A stretch of DNA of 17,297 nt, taken from positions 1 through 17,297 of the forward strand of contig PWPR01000116.1 of NCBI GenBank assembly GCA_003557085.1, written 5' to 3'. This DNA comes from Clostridia bacterium (GTDB lineage: Bacteria; Bacillota; UBA994; PWPR01). Below the pieces are notes generated by a model. It ran no database searches. It saw only the letters and a program-made list of their open reading frames with translations, and had not been told where the DNA came from. Positions within the stretch are counted from its first letter, which is position 1, and every line of letters begins with the position of its first letter. This document shows, piece after piece, positions 1 through 6,836 of the stretch. A program made the position numbers and the translations under genes.

Positions 1-633
1 AATTCTTCTTCTGGACTTGGTGTAAATAAGATGGAACTAGAATTTTGTATTTATAATGTTTTAATTGATGAGTATCCACTGGAAATGATTATTCAAAAAA
101 CAGAAATCGAGAATTTAGAAATAGCTCCAGCTACAATCAGTTTGGCTGGTGCAGAAATAGAACTTGTACCAAAAATTTCAAGAGAAAGCAAGCTAAACGA
201 AGCATTAGAATACATAAAAGATAAATATGACTATATATTTATCGACTGCCCTCCTTCATTAGGTCTACTGACTTTCAATGCCTTAACTGCGGCTACACAT
301 GTTTTAATACCAATTCAATGTGAGTTTTATGCTCTAGAAGGGCTTAGCCAATTACTGAACTCAATACAGTTGGCTAATCAGTATTTAAATAGAGACTTAG
401 AAGTTGGAGGAGTAATCTTGACTATGTACGATAGTAGGACAAACTTATCTGTGGATGTAGCAGATGAAGTGAAAAGTCACTTCCCAGACAAGGTGTTTAA
501 TACTATAATTCATAGAAATGTAAGATTAAGCGAAGCTCCAAGCCATGGGCAGCCCATTATTATATATGACCCAACTAGTAGAGGTGCTTTGTCTTATATT
601 GAACTAGCTGAGGAGGTGTTAAAAATTGAGTAA
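1..633 (+). CDS. parA: ParA/Soj chromosome-partitioning ATPase, 5' end missing
   Basis: The reading frame is open from base 1, so the gene begins upstream of the window and about 210 codons are visible. The first residues, NSSSGLGVNK, match the stretch that follows the Walker A and A' motifs of ParA (the DPQGN-type segment), so the P-loop lies off the left edge. The Walker B-like motif FIDCPPSLGLLT is present, followed by the IPIQCEFYALEGLSQL region and the late motif RNVRLSEAPSHGQPI, all hallmarks of Soj/ParA. ParA is a dimerising ATPase that works with ParB-parS complexes in chromosome segregation and, in Firmicutes, in control of replication initiation. It overlaps parB by 8 bases, the usual parAB arrangement. 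The internal ATG at base 31 is not the true start. Identification is very secure; only the N-terminus is unknown. Confidence 0.96.
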   Translation, partial: NSSSGLGVNKMELEFCIYNVLIDEYPLEMIIQKTEIENLEIAPATISLAGAEIELVPKISRESKLNEALEYIKDKYDYIFIDCPPSLGLLTFNALTAATHVLIPIQCEFYALEGLSQLLNSIQLANQYLNRDLEVGGVILTMYDSRTNLSVDVADEVKSHFPDKVFNTIIHRNVRLSEAPSHGQPIIIYDPTSRGALSYIELAEEVLKIE

Positions 634-1504
634 AAAAACAAAGAAGCTTGGCAAAGGGTTAGGTGCTCTTTTGCCTGACAAGCCTATTTATGAACAGGAG
701 AAAAAAGTAGAAGATGCTGTGATAAGTATTAAGCTAACAGATATTTTCCCAAACAAAGCTCAACCAAGAACAGGTTTTGATGAAGAAAAACTTAAAGAGC
801 TTAGTGATTCAATAAAAGAAAATGGAATCATCCAGCCAATTGTAGTAACACCAAAAGATGATAAGTATATGATAATCGCTGGTGAAAGAAGGTACAGAGC
901 AGCGAAGTTGGCTAAAATGAAAGAAGTACCAGCAATAATAAGAAATATACCGGAAGATAAAATACTGGAGTTTGCATTAATTGAGAATATTCAGAGAGAA
1001 GATTTATTACCAATAGAAGAAGCTCGAGCATTAAATGCTTTAACAGGTAGCTTAAATATCAATAAGACTGATTTAGCAAAAAGAATAGGAAAAAGCAGAT
1101 CTTATGTGTCAAACATGATACGTTTGCTAGATTTAACTAGGTATGTTCAGTCATTGCTGGAAGAAGATAAATTAAGCGTGGGACATGCTAGAGCCTTACT
1201 TGCTTTAGATGATGTAGATTTAGTAAACAAGGTTGCAGATGATGTTATCAATAAGAGTCTTAGCGTAAGACAAGTTGAAAAGTTAATAAAGAAGATAAAC
1301 AAAACTGTAGAGGAGAAGGAAATTCCTCAAAAAGAGCACGTAAAAAATTTAATATTGAGAGATTTCGAGGAAATACTTCAAAGCAATCTAAAAACCAAGG
1401 TAGAAATAAAAAGCAATGGTGAAAAAGGGAGTATAATTATAGATTTTTATTCGAATGAAGATTTAGAAAGATTAATTAAGCAAATAAAGAAAGTAAGCGA
1501 ATAG
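626..1504 (+). CDS. parB: ParB/Spo0J chromosome-partitioning CTPase and parS-binding protein
   Basis: The protein has 292 residues, normal for chromosomal ParB. The N-terminal KKLGKGLGALLP segment is typical of Spo0J and is the part expected to stimulate ParA. The CTP-binding/clamp motif GERRYRA is at residues 86-92 and ENIQRE at about 120-125. A helix-turn-helix follows at about 145-170 (DLAKRIGKSRSYVSNMI), and the C-terminal ~70 residues fit the dimerisation domain. ParB loads at parS sites, slides as a CTP clamp and recruits SMC. The start is TTG at 626: an AGGAGG at 611-616 sits nine bases upstream, and the start overlaps the parA end, implying translational coupling. I saw no obvious parS (TGTTTCACGTGAAACA-like) site in the window. 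Confidence 0.96.
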   Translation: MSKKTKKLGKGLGALLPDKPIYEQEKKVEDAVISIKLTDIFPNKAQPRTGFDEEKLKELSDSIKENGIIQPIVVTPKDDKYMIIAGERRYRAAKLAKMKEVPAIIRNIPEDKILEFALIENIQREDLLPIEEARALNALTGSLNINKTDLAKRIGKSRSYVSNMIRLLDLTRYVQSLLEEDKLSVGHARALLALDDVDLVNKVADDVINKSLSVRQVEKLIKKINKTVEEKEIPQKEHVKNLILRDFEEILQSNLKTKVEIKSNGEKGSIIIDFYSNEDLERLIKQIKKVSE

Positions 1505-1506
1505 AT

Positions 1507-2196
1507 ATGTTATTAGGTAGCATAATAAATGCAGGATTAATAATACTAGGCTCCATTATAGGGCTGTTGCTCAGAAAGGGTTTGCCAGAAAGACTTAAAG
1601 CTACTTTAATGCAGGGGATGTCTCTAGCAGTTATATTAATTGGTTTCCAAATGGCACTAAATAGTGAAGAAATTTTAGTAGTGATATTTAGCCTTGCTAC
1701 AGGAGCAATGATGGGAGAGTTAATTAATATTGAGCTTAAATTACAAAATTTAGGAAAATGGATAGAAAAGAAATTTTCTAAAAAAAGCAAGGATGATTTT
1801 GCTAGAGCTTTTGTAACTAGTAGCTTAGTATATTGTGTTGGAGCAATGGCAATTATGGGCGCTTTGCAAAGTGGATTAGAAGGAGTACACAGCACTCTAA
1901 TTGCTAAAGGAATGATAGATGGTATAACTTCTATTGTATTTACTTCAACACTTGGTATAGGAGTTGTTTTCTCTGCCATACCAGTATTTCTCTATCAAGG
2001 AATTATCACAATTATGGCAGGTTGGCTAAACCAGTTTTTATCACCAGCAATTATTGTTGAAATGAGTGCTGTAGGAGGATTGCTTATTGCTGCTATTGGT
2101 TTTAATATACTTAATATTGCAAAAATAAAAGTAGGAAATTTGCTTCCTGCTATCTTTATGCCAATTTTAATTATGCAAATCATAAGTCTAATATAG
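1507..2196 (+). CDS. DUF554 integral membrane protein (YdfK-like)
   Basis: This 229-residue protein is almost entirely hydrophobic, with about seven candidate membrane segments (roughly residues 3-22, 36-50, 56-72, 100-120, 140-160, 165-180, 190-229). The central LVYCVGAMAIMGALQSGL stretch is the recognisable signature of the DUF554 family, whose members are common in Firmicutes and have no settled biochemical function; transport has been assumed but not shown. The one long charged cytoplasmic loop is at about 76-100 (KWIEKKFSKKSKDD). The gene begins two bases after the parB stop with no strong ribosome binding site of its own, so it is probably translated by coupling from parB. Family assignment is firm; function is unknown. 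Confidence 0.85.
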   Translation: MLLGSIINAGLIILGSIIGLLLRKGLPERLKATLMQGMSLAVILIGFQMALNSEEILVVIFSLATGAMMGELINIELKLQNLGKWIEKKFSKKSKDDFARAFVTSSLVYCVGAMAIMGALQSGLEGVHSTLIAKGMIDGITSIVFTSTLGIGVVFSAIPVFLYQGIITIMAGWLNQFLSPAIIVEMSAVGGLLIAAIGFNILNIAKIKVGNLLPAIFMPILIMQIISLI

Positions 2197-2209
2197 AAAG
2201 GTGAAGGTT

Positions 2210-3391
2210 ATGAATTTTCTGGAAAGAGCAAATCAACTTAAAGAAGAGTTTGTACGAATTAGAAGAGATTTTCACAGAAATCCAGAGCTTGGAATGGAAG
2301 AGTATAGAACATCAGATATAGTAGCAAAATATTTAGAATCTTTAGGATTAGAAGTGCAAACTAATGTTGCTAATACTGGTGTTGTGGGACTACTTAGAGG
2401 AGGGTCTGAAGGTAAAACAATAGGGCTTCGGGCAGATATGGATGCTCTTCCAATTAAAGAACAAACAAATTTAGAATACGCCTCAGTTAAAGAAGGTAAG
2501 ATGCATGCTTGTGGGCATGATGGGCATACAGCAATTCTAATGGGTGCAGCAAAAATTCTAGCTGAATATAAAGAGAACTTAAAAGGAAATGTGAAGTTTA
2601 TTTTTCAACCTGCAGAAGAAGGTCCAGGAGGAGCTCTGCCAATGATTAATGAAGGTGTTTTGGAAAACCCAAAAGTGTCAGCAATGTTTGGTTTACATAT
2701 AAACACAACTTCAGGGCCAGCAGGACAAATAGAGTATGGTAAAGGACCTAGATCAGCTGGAACTGGCACTGCAAAAATCAGAGTTAAAGGTTTTGGTGGA
2801 CACGGAGCTCATCCTCATAAATCAGTTGATGCTATAATGGCTTCTGCTCATGTATTAACTGCTTTGCAAACTATTATTTCCCGGGAAATAGATCCTTTAG
2901 AACCAGTAGTAATAACGATGGGAACTATAAATGGTGGCTATAGACATAATGTAATAGCTGATGAAGTAGAGATGACAGGTACAATAAGAACACTGAATGA
3001 GGATATTAGAAAGTCTATGCCATATAGGTTTGATAGAATAATTAAAGGAGTTTGTGAAAGCTTAAGATGTGAGTATGAGCTTGATTATTCACTAGGAATA
3101 CCTTCAATAGAGAATGATGAAAATATGACTTATTTAGTTAGAGATGCAGCTATTGAGTTGATTGGAGAAGATAATGTAATTCATGAACCTAAGCCTTCAA
3201 TGGGTGGAGAGGATTTTTGCTATTTCTCTCAAGTTGTTCCAGCATCGTTTTTCAGGCTTTCAGCACGAAGTGAAGCTAAAGACTGCATATATCCAGGTCA
3301 TCACCCAAAATATAACTTCGATGAAGACTGCATTCCTATTGGAATGGCTGTTTTTTCCAATATAGTTAAAACATACCTAGATAAAAAATAA
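2210..3391 (+). CDS. M20 family (M20D) N-acyl-L-amino acid amidohydrolase / carboxypeptidase
   Basis: The 393-residue protein has the full M20D layout. Metal-binding motifs are HACGHDGH at 99-106 and PAEEGPGG at about 134-141. GLHI and a GGHGAHPH segment mark the lid/dimerisation domain, and SMGGEDF occurs near the C-terminus, where the last metal-ligand region lies. Family members hydrolyse the amide of N-acyl amino acids, hippurate, indole-amino acid conjugates or related small peptides in the cytoplasm; the exact substrate cannot be read from the sequence. I chose the ATG at 2210 because AAAGGTGA (2198-2205) is correctly placed before it. The in-frame GTG at 2201 lies inside that ribosome binding site and has none of its own. 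The start is 13 bases after the DUF554 stop, so it is probably in the same operon. It could supply free amino acids to the dehydrogenase encoded next, but a promoter separates them. Confidence 0.9.
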   Translation: MNFLERANQLKEEFVRIRRDFHRNPELGMEEYRTSDIVAKYLESLGLEVQTNVANTGVVGLLRGGSEGKTIGLRADMDALPIKEQTNLEYASVKEGKMHACGHDGHTAILMGAAKILAEYKENLKGNVKFIFQPAEEGPGGALPMINEGVLENPKVSAMFGLHINTTSGPAGQIEYGKGPRSAGTGTAKIRVKGFGGHGAHPHKSVDAIMASAHVLTALQTIISREIDPLEPVVITMGTINGGYRHNVIADEVEMTGTIRTLNEDIRKSMPYRFDRIIKGVCESLRCEYELDYSLGIPSIENDENMTYLVRDAAIELIGEDNVIHEPKPSMGGEDFCYFSQVVPASFFRLSARSEAKDCIYPGHHPKYNFDEDCIPIGMAVFSNIVKTYLDKK

Positions 3392-3406
3392 ACATGTTTT
3401 TCATGT
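3392..3406. repeat. Inverted repeat just before the dehydrogenase promoter
   Basis: ACATG (3392-3396), five T's, then CATGT (3402-3406) form a perfect 5-base inverted repeat right after the amidohydrolase stop and touching the -35 region of the next promoter. It is too weak to be a convincing terminator; an operator half-site pair is the alternative. Neither is proven. Confidence 0.35.
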
Positions 3407-3407
3407 A

Positions 3408-3436
3408 TTTCTGTATGCTAAGTATTGTGTTATAAT
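3408..3436 (+). promoter_or_regulatory. Candidate sigma-A promoter of the dehydrogenase operon (extended -10)
   Basis: TATAAT at 3431-3436 is a perfect -10 box preceded by TGT (3428-3430), giving the extended -10 form TGnTATAAT. The -35 position (3408-3413, TTTCTG, 17-base spacing) matches poorly, which extended -10 promoters tolerate. Transcription would start near 3443, leaving a leader of about 57 bases before the first gene. Confidence 0.6.
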
Positions 3437-3499
3437 TTACATTTGAAAGTATTATACAGTATGAGTGGTTCAAGGCTATATAAATTTGGAGGTGTTTTA

Positions 3500-3808
3500 A
3501 TGCGAATAAAAGAACATCCTATTTTAAAATGGGACAAAGGTAATAAAGTCAAGTTCTATTTTGAAGGTAATGAGTTAGAAGGATATGAAACAGAGACAAT
3601 AGCAGCAGCTTTGCATGCTAATGGGATAAGAGTTTTGAGAGAAAGTGAAGAATTGCATAGACCAAGAGGTCTCTACTGCGCAATTGGTAATTGCTCTTCA
3701 TGCCTAATGGTTGTAGATGGAGTACCAAATGTTAGGGTTTGTGTTGTTAAACTAACTAAGGGTATGAAAGTTGAAAAACAATTAGGGAAAGGAGAATTGC
3801 CCAAATGA
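3500..3808 (+). CDS. [2Fe-2S]-binding subunit of an amino acid dehydrogenase complex
   Basis: The 102-residue protein has cysteines C60, C65, C68 and C81 (C-x4-C-x2-C-x12-C, in GLYCAIGNCSSCLMVVDG), the ligand pattern of a ferredoxin-like [2Fe-2S] cluster. The same domain forms the N-terminus of sarcosine oxidase alpha, HcnA of hydrogen cyanide synthase and related dehydrogenases. Here it is a free-standing protein, so the 'alpha' polypeptide is split. The start is the ATG at 3500, with GGAGGTG at 3488-3494 directly upstream; the open frame reaches back to 3425 but there is no ribosome binding site there and that region is promoter and leader. It overlaps the following FAD gene by four bases (ATGA), implying coupled translation. 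The likely role is electron transfer within the complex encoded by 3500-6807. Confidence 0.87.
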   Translation: MRIKEHPILKWDKGNKVKFYFEGNELEGYETETIAAALHANGIRVLRESEELHRPRGLYCAIGNCSSCLMVVDGVPNVRVCVVKLTKGMKVEKQLGKGELPK

Positions 3809-4887
3809 TAAATACACAGATAGCTATTGTAGGAGGCGGACCAGCAGGTTTAGTAGCCGCTATTACTGCTGCAGAGCTTGGCGCTAAAGTTATTTTGATC
3901 GAACAAGACAGTGCTTTGGGCGGACAGCTAGTCAAGCAAACTCATATGTTTTTTGGTAGTGAAAAACAATACGCAGGGATGCGTGGAGTTGATATAGGAT
4001 TAATGCTAGTAGATAAAGTAAAGAATCATGAAAACATTGAAATCTTACTGGATGCTACAGCTATGGGGTATTATCCTGATGGAGTTCTAGGAATAAATCA
4101 ACTAGAAAAGTTTATTAGTATAAAACCTGAGAAACTAATAGTAGCGACAGGAGCTTCAGAGAAAACAATTGCTTTTCCAAACAATGACTTGCCAGGTGTA
4201 TACGGAGCAGGAGCAGTTCAGACTCTTATGAATGTATCTGGAGTAAAACCAGGAAACAAAGTGTTAATGGTAGGTGCTGGAAATATCGGATTGATAGTAT
4301 CATACCAGTTGATGCAAGCAGGCGTTGATGTAGTAGCTATTGTCGAAGGAGCACCAACTATTGGAGGCTATTTAGTTCATGCATCAAAAATTAGAAGAAT
4401 GGGAGTGCCAATACTAACTTCTCATACAATTGTAGAAGCTTTAGGAGAGACTGAGGTAACTGGTGCTGTTATTGCAAAAATGGATAGTAACTGGAATATT
4501 ATAAAAGGAACAGAAACAACTTATGATGTAGACACAATATGCTTAGCTGTAGGCTTGTCTCCATTAACAGAATTAGTTAGCCAAGGAGGAGCAAAGATCT
4601 CATATATAGGAGAACTAAGTGGCTACATACCTATCCATGATGAGGAATTGCGGACTACTATAGATAATATTTATGTTGCAGGAGATATCGCTGGAGTAGA
4701 AGAAGCCAGTAGTGCTATGGTAGAAGGAAAACTAGCAGGTGCTAAAGCAGCCTATGATTTAGGAATCGAAAAAGAAGAGGCTCAGAATTTAGTTAAAGAA
4801 GCTCATGAAGAGCTAGATGAGCTAAGAAGTGGTCCTGTGGGAGAGAGAATCAGAGCAGGAATCAATAAGTTAAAGGAGGTAAGATAG
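3805..4887 (+). CDS. FAD/NAD(P)-binding oxidoreductase subunit (HcnB / sarcosine oxidase alpha-like)
   Basis: The 360-residue protein has two Rossmann folds. The FAD-binding VGGGPAG is at 9-15 with the acidic strand end LIEQD at about 31-35. The ATG motif is at about 115-117, a second nucleotide-binding VGAGNIG at 156-162, and the FAD-contacting YVAGDIAG at about 290-297. This is the pyridine-nucleotide-disulfide-reductase-like fold found in the central part of sarcosine oxidase alpha, HcnB, opine oxidase subunit A and the alpha subunit of archaeal dye-linked L-proline dehydrogenase. No redox-active CxxC disulfide is seen, so it is not a thioredoxin reductase. It probably carries a flavin that accepts electrons from the catalytic DadA-like subunit (5662-6807). 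The natural acceptor, NAD(P)+, ferredoxin or quinone, cannot be told from the sequence. Confidence 0.88.
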   Translation: MINTQIAIVGGGPAGLVAAITAAELGAKVILIEQDSALGGQLVKQTHMFFGSEKQYAGMRGVDIGLMLVDKVKNHENIEILLDATAMGYYPDGVLGINQLEKFISIKPEKLIVATGASEKTIAFPNNDLPGVYGAGAVQTLMNVSGVKPGNKVLMVGAGNIGLIVSYQLMQAGVDVVAIVEGAPTIGGYLVHASKIRRMGVPILTSHTIVEALGETEVTGAVIAKMDSNWNIIKGTETTYDVDTICLAVGLSPLTELVSQGGAKISYIGELSGYIPIHDEELRTTIDNIYVAGDIAGVEEASSAMVEGKLAGAKAAYDLGIEKEEAQNLVKEAHEELDELRSGPVGERIRAGINKLKEVR

Positions 4888-4888
4888 T

Positions 4889-5386
4889 ATGTTAGAAAGA
4901 ACTGGGGTTCCATCACCAGAGCAAATAAAAGCTGTAACTCCTGACAAAGAAAGATTAAAAAAGGGAGGAGTAGCCATTATTGAATGTTTCCAAGAGATCC
5001 CATGTAATCCATGTTCAAAAGTATGTCCAAGAGACGCTATTTTACCTATGAAGGATATTAACGAAAAGCCTAAAATTGATTTTGAAAAATGTAATGGCTG
5101 TGGAATTTGTGTAGCAGGTTGCCCAGGATTAGCTATATTTGTTGTAGATGCAAGCTACAGTAAGGAAGAAGCTTTAGTTAAGCTTCCTTGGGAGTTTATC
5201 CCACTTCCTAAAAAAGGTGATGTTATTAAAACTTTAGATAGAGAAGGCAATGAAATTGGGACAGCTAAAGTAGTAAGTGTTCAAGATAATAAGGTATTTG
5301 ATAGAACTTGCATTATCCATCTAGCCGTACCTCAGGAACAAATGATGGAAGTTAGGGGTATCGATAGGAGGTCTATTAATGGATAA
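4889..5386 (+). CDS. Ferredoxin-like subunit with two [4Fe-4S] clusters
   Basis: In this 165-residue protein cluster 1 uses C33-x5-C39-x2-C42-x3-C46-P and cluster 2 uses C68-x2-C71-x2-C74-x3-C78-P. Each would bind one [4Fe-4S] with the usual exchange of the fourth cysteine between motifs. The x5 spacing in the first motif (ECFQEIPCNPC) differs from classical bacterial ferredoxins. Residues ~100-160 form an added beta-rich domain (DVIKTLDREGNEIG, HLAVPQEQMMEVRGI) with no cysteine motif. The size of about 18 kDa matches the small ferredoxin-like subunit reported for dye-linked L-proline dehydrogenases of Thermococcales (from memory of that family). AAAGGAGG (4873-4880) precedes the ATG, which begins one base after the previous stop; the 3' end overlaps the next gene by eight bases. 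Confidence 0.87.
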   Translation: MLERTGVPSPEQIKAVTPDKERLKKGGVAIIECFQEIPCNPCSKVCPRDAILPMKDINEKPKIDFEKCNGCGICVAGCPGLAIFVVDASYSKEEALVKLPWEFIPLPKKGDVIKTLDREGNEIGTAKVVSVQDNKVFDRTCIIHLAVPQEQMMEVRGIDRRSING

Positions 5387-5672
5387 ATCTAAAGATATAA
5401 TTGTTTGTAGATGTAGCGATGTAACTCTTGCTGAGGTGAAAAGCCTCATAGATCAAGGGTATACTAGTGTTGAAGAAATAAAAAGAATAACAAGGGCTGG
5501 CATGGGCCCATGTCAGAGTAAAACTTGCGGACATGTAATAGAAAGAGAAATAACCAGAGCAACAGGGAAGAAGATGGAGGATTTAGAACCCCATAAGCAA
5601 AGAGGACCAATAAAAGGTATAAAGCTTGGAACAATTGCTTCTGCTAGGAAAGGAGAGAAACATGAAGACTAA
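5379..5672 (+). CDS. BFD-type [2Fe-2S]-binding protein
   Basis: The 97-residue protein has C10, C12, C45 and C50 (C-x-C-x32-C-x4-C). The IIVCRCSDVT segment and RAGMGPCQSKTC are the diagnostic halves of the BFD-like [2Fe-2S] domain (Fer2_BFD). This domain is known from bacterioferritin-associated ferredoxin, NirB, NifU and the C-terminal part of the opine oxidase/proline dehydrogenase alpha chains. Here it is an independent polypeptide, a second sign that the alpha chain has been split into separate genes. The residues after 70 are basic and without motif. A ribosome binding site (TAGGAGG, 5366-5372) lies inside the preceding ferredoxin gene. The 3' end overlaps the next gene by 11 bases. The likely role is an electron relay inside the complex, not iron storage. 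Confidence 0.86.
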   Translation: MDKSKDIIVCRCSDVTLAEVKSLIDQGYTSVEEIKRITRAGMGPCQSKTCGHVIEREITRATGKKMEDLEPHKQRGPIKGIKLGTIASARKGEKHED

Positions 5673-6807
5673 AGATGCTGTAATTATTGGCGGTGGTGTA
5701 ATCGGTTGTGCCATAGCTTATGAACTAGCTAAAAGAGGTATGACAAACATCACAGTAGTCGAAAAAAGTTATCTTTCTAGCGGTGCAACTGGACGCTGCG
5801 GAGCAGGGGTTAGACAACAGTGGGGACTTGAGAGCAATATACTTTTAGCTAAGAAAAGCTGTGACGCTTTCGAGAGAATGAATGAAGAATTAGATTACGA
5901 TGGAGATATAGAGTTTCATCAAGGTGGTTATCTTTTGCTAGCTTATGGAGATGAGCAATGGGCCCAATTTCTAAAAAATGTAGAACTTCAGCATAAGCAT
6001 GGAGTTATGACAGAAGTTAAAACCCCTGAAGAAGCTAAAGAGATTGTACCTTTTCTTAATATTGAGGGTCTAACAGGCGCAACTTTCCATCAAAAAGATG
6101 GACATGCTAATCCATTCAAGGTTACAGACGCTTATTATAAAGCTGCTAAAAGGTTAGGTGTGGAGTTTTTAACTTATACAGAAGCACTTGATATTGTAGT
6201 TAAAGACGGTGACATAGAAAAAGTAATTACTACAAAAGGCGATATCTATACTGATAAAGTAGTAAATGCAGCCGGGGGATGGTCCAAGGATATTGCTAAA
6301 ATGGTAGGAATAGATATACCAGTTTATTCTGAAAGACATCAAATATTAGTAACAGAACCAGTTAAAAAGATTTTAGACCCTATGGTTATGTCATTCCACC
6401 ATGGGATATATTGTCAGCAAACACCACATGGTAGTTTTATAATGGGCTTAGGCGATCCTAACGAACTCAAGGGTTATAATATTGATAGTACTTGGCAATT
6501 TATGCAAGAAATAGCTGAGACAATAACGAACTTGCTACCACCACTTAAAGAGTTAAGAGTTGTTAGACAATGGTCTGGGTTATATAATATCACTCCAGAT
6601 GCAGCCCCAATTTTAGGGAATACACCACATTTAGAAGGTTTTTATCAAGCTGTAGGATTTAGCGGGCATGGTTTTATGATTGCTCCAATGACAGCACAAC
6701 TTATAGCAGAACAAATGCTTGGACTAGAGCTTAGCTTGCCTATTTCAACTTATGATTTAGGAAGATATGAAAGAGGAGAACTAGTTAAAGAGCCAAATGT
6801 AGTATAA
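5662..6807 (+). CDS. FAD-dependent amino/imino acid dehydrogenase, catalytic subunit (DadA / sarcosine oxidase beta-like)
   Basis: The 381-residue protein begins with the FAD-binding VIIGGGVIGCAIAYEL (GGGVIG at 10-15) and continues with VVEKSYLSSGATGR, the flavin-proximal segment of the DAO/DadA family. The late motif WSGLYNITPDAAPILG and the C-terminal GFSGHGFMIAPM are the conserved FAD and substrate-pocket regions of sarcosine oxidase beta, glycine oxidase and L-proline dehydrogenase beta. It should oxidise a secondary or primary amine of an amino acid; proline, sarcosine, hydroxyproline or an opine are all possible. In an anaerobe it would act as a dehydrogenase, not an O2-using oxidase. 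The start is the ATG at 5662, with AAAGGAGA just upstream; earlier in-frame codons lie within the previous gene. It is the last gene of the five-gene unit and is followed by a hairpin. Confidence 0.88.
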   Translation: MKTKDAVIIGGGVIGCAIAYELAKRGMTNITVVEKSYLSSGATGRCGAGVRQQWGLESNILLAKKSCDAFERMNEELDYDGDIEFHQGGYLLLAYGDEQWAQFLKNVELQHKHGVMTEVKTPEEAKEIVPFLNIEGLTGATFHQKDGHANPFKVTDAYYKAAKRLGVEFLTYTEALDIVVKDGDIEKVITTKGDIYTDKVVNAAGGWSKDIAKMVGIDIPVYSERHQILVTEPVKKILDPMVMSFHHGIYCQQTPHGSFIMGLGDPNELKGYNIDSTWQFMQEIAETITNLLPPLKELRVVRQWSGLYNITPDAAPILGNTPHLEGFYQAVGFSGHGFMIAPMTAQLIAEQMLGLELSLPISTYDLGRYERGELVKEPNVV

Positions 6808-6810
6808 AAA

Positions 6811-6836
6811 AAAGGAGACAGAGATTTGTCTCCTTT
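6811..6836. terminator. Bidirectional intrinsic terminator
   Basis: A perfect 10-base stem (AAAGGAGACA at 6811-6820, TGTCTCCTTT at 6827-6836) with a six-base loop lies between convergent genes. Read on the - strand it is followed by a run of about eight U's, so it is strong for the CPBP protease gene. On the + strand only three U's follow, so it is weaker for the dehydrogenase operon. The - strand gene's stop codon lies at the stem edge (6835-6837). Confidence 0.85.

Noticed and set aside
1476..1979. 167-codon open frame on the - strand
   Set aside because: It lies antisense to the DUF554 gene, has a low-complexity composition mirroring the hydrophobic codons opposite, and no ribosome binding site or known motif.
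3425..3499. Upstream extension of the [2Fe-2S] protein to residue -25
   Set aside because: This stretch contains the promoter -10 box and leader; the ATG at 3500 has a perfect GGAGGTG.
5501..5512. Perfect palindrome CATGGGCCCATG
   Set aside because: It encodes the conserved GMGPC segment of the BFD domain, so protein constraint and chance explain it.
5626..5661. Twelve-residue N-terminal extension of the DadA-like subunit
   Set aside because: It would place residues before the FAD motif without a ribosome binding site; ATG 5662 has AAAGGAGA and leaves the usual short N-terminus.
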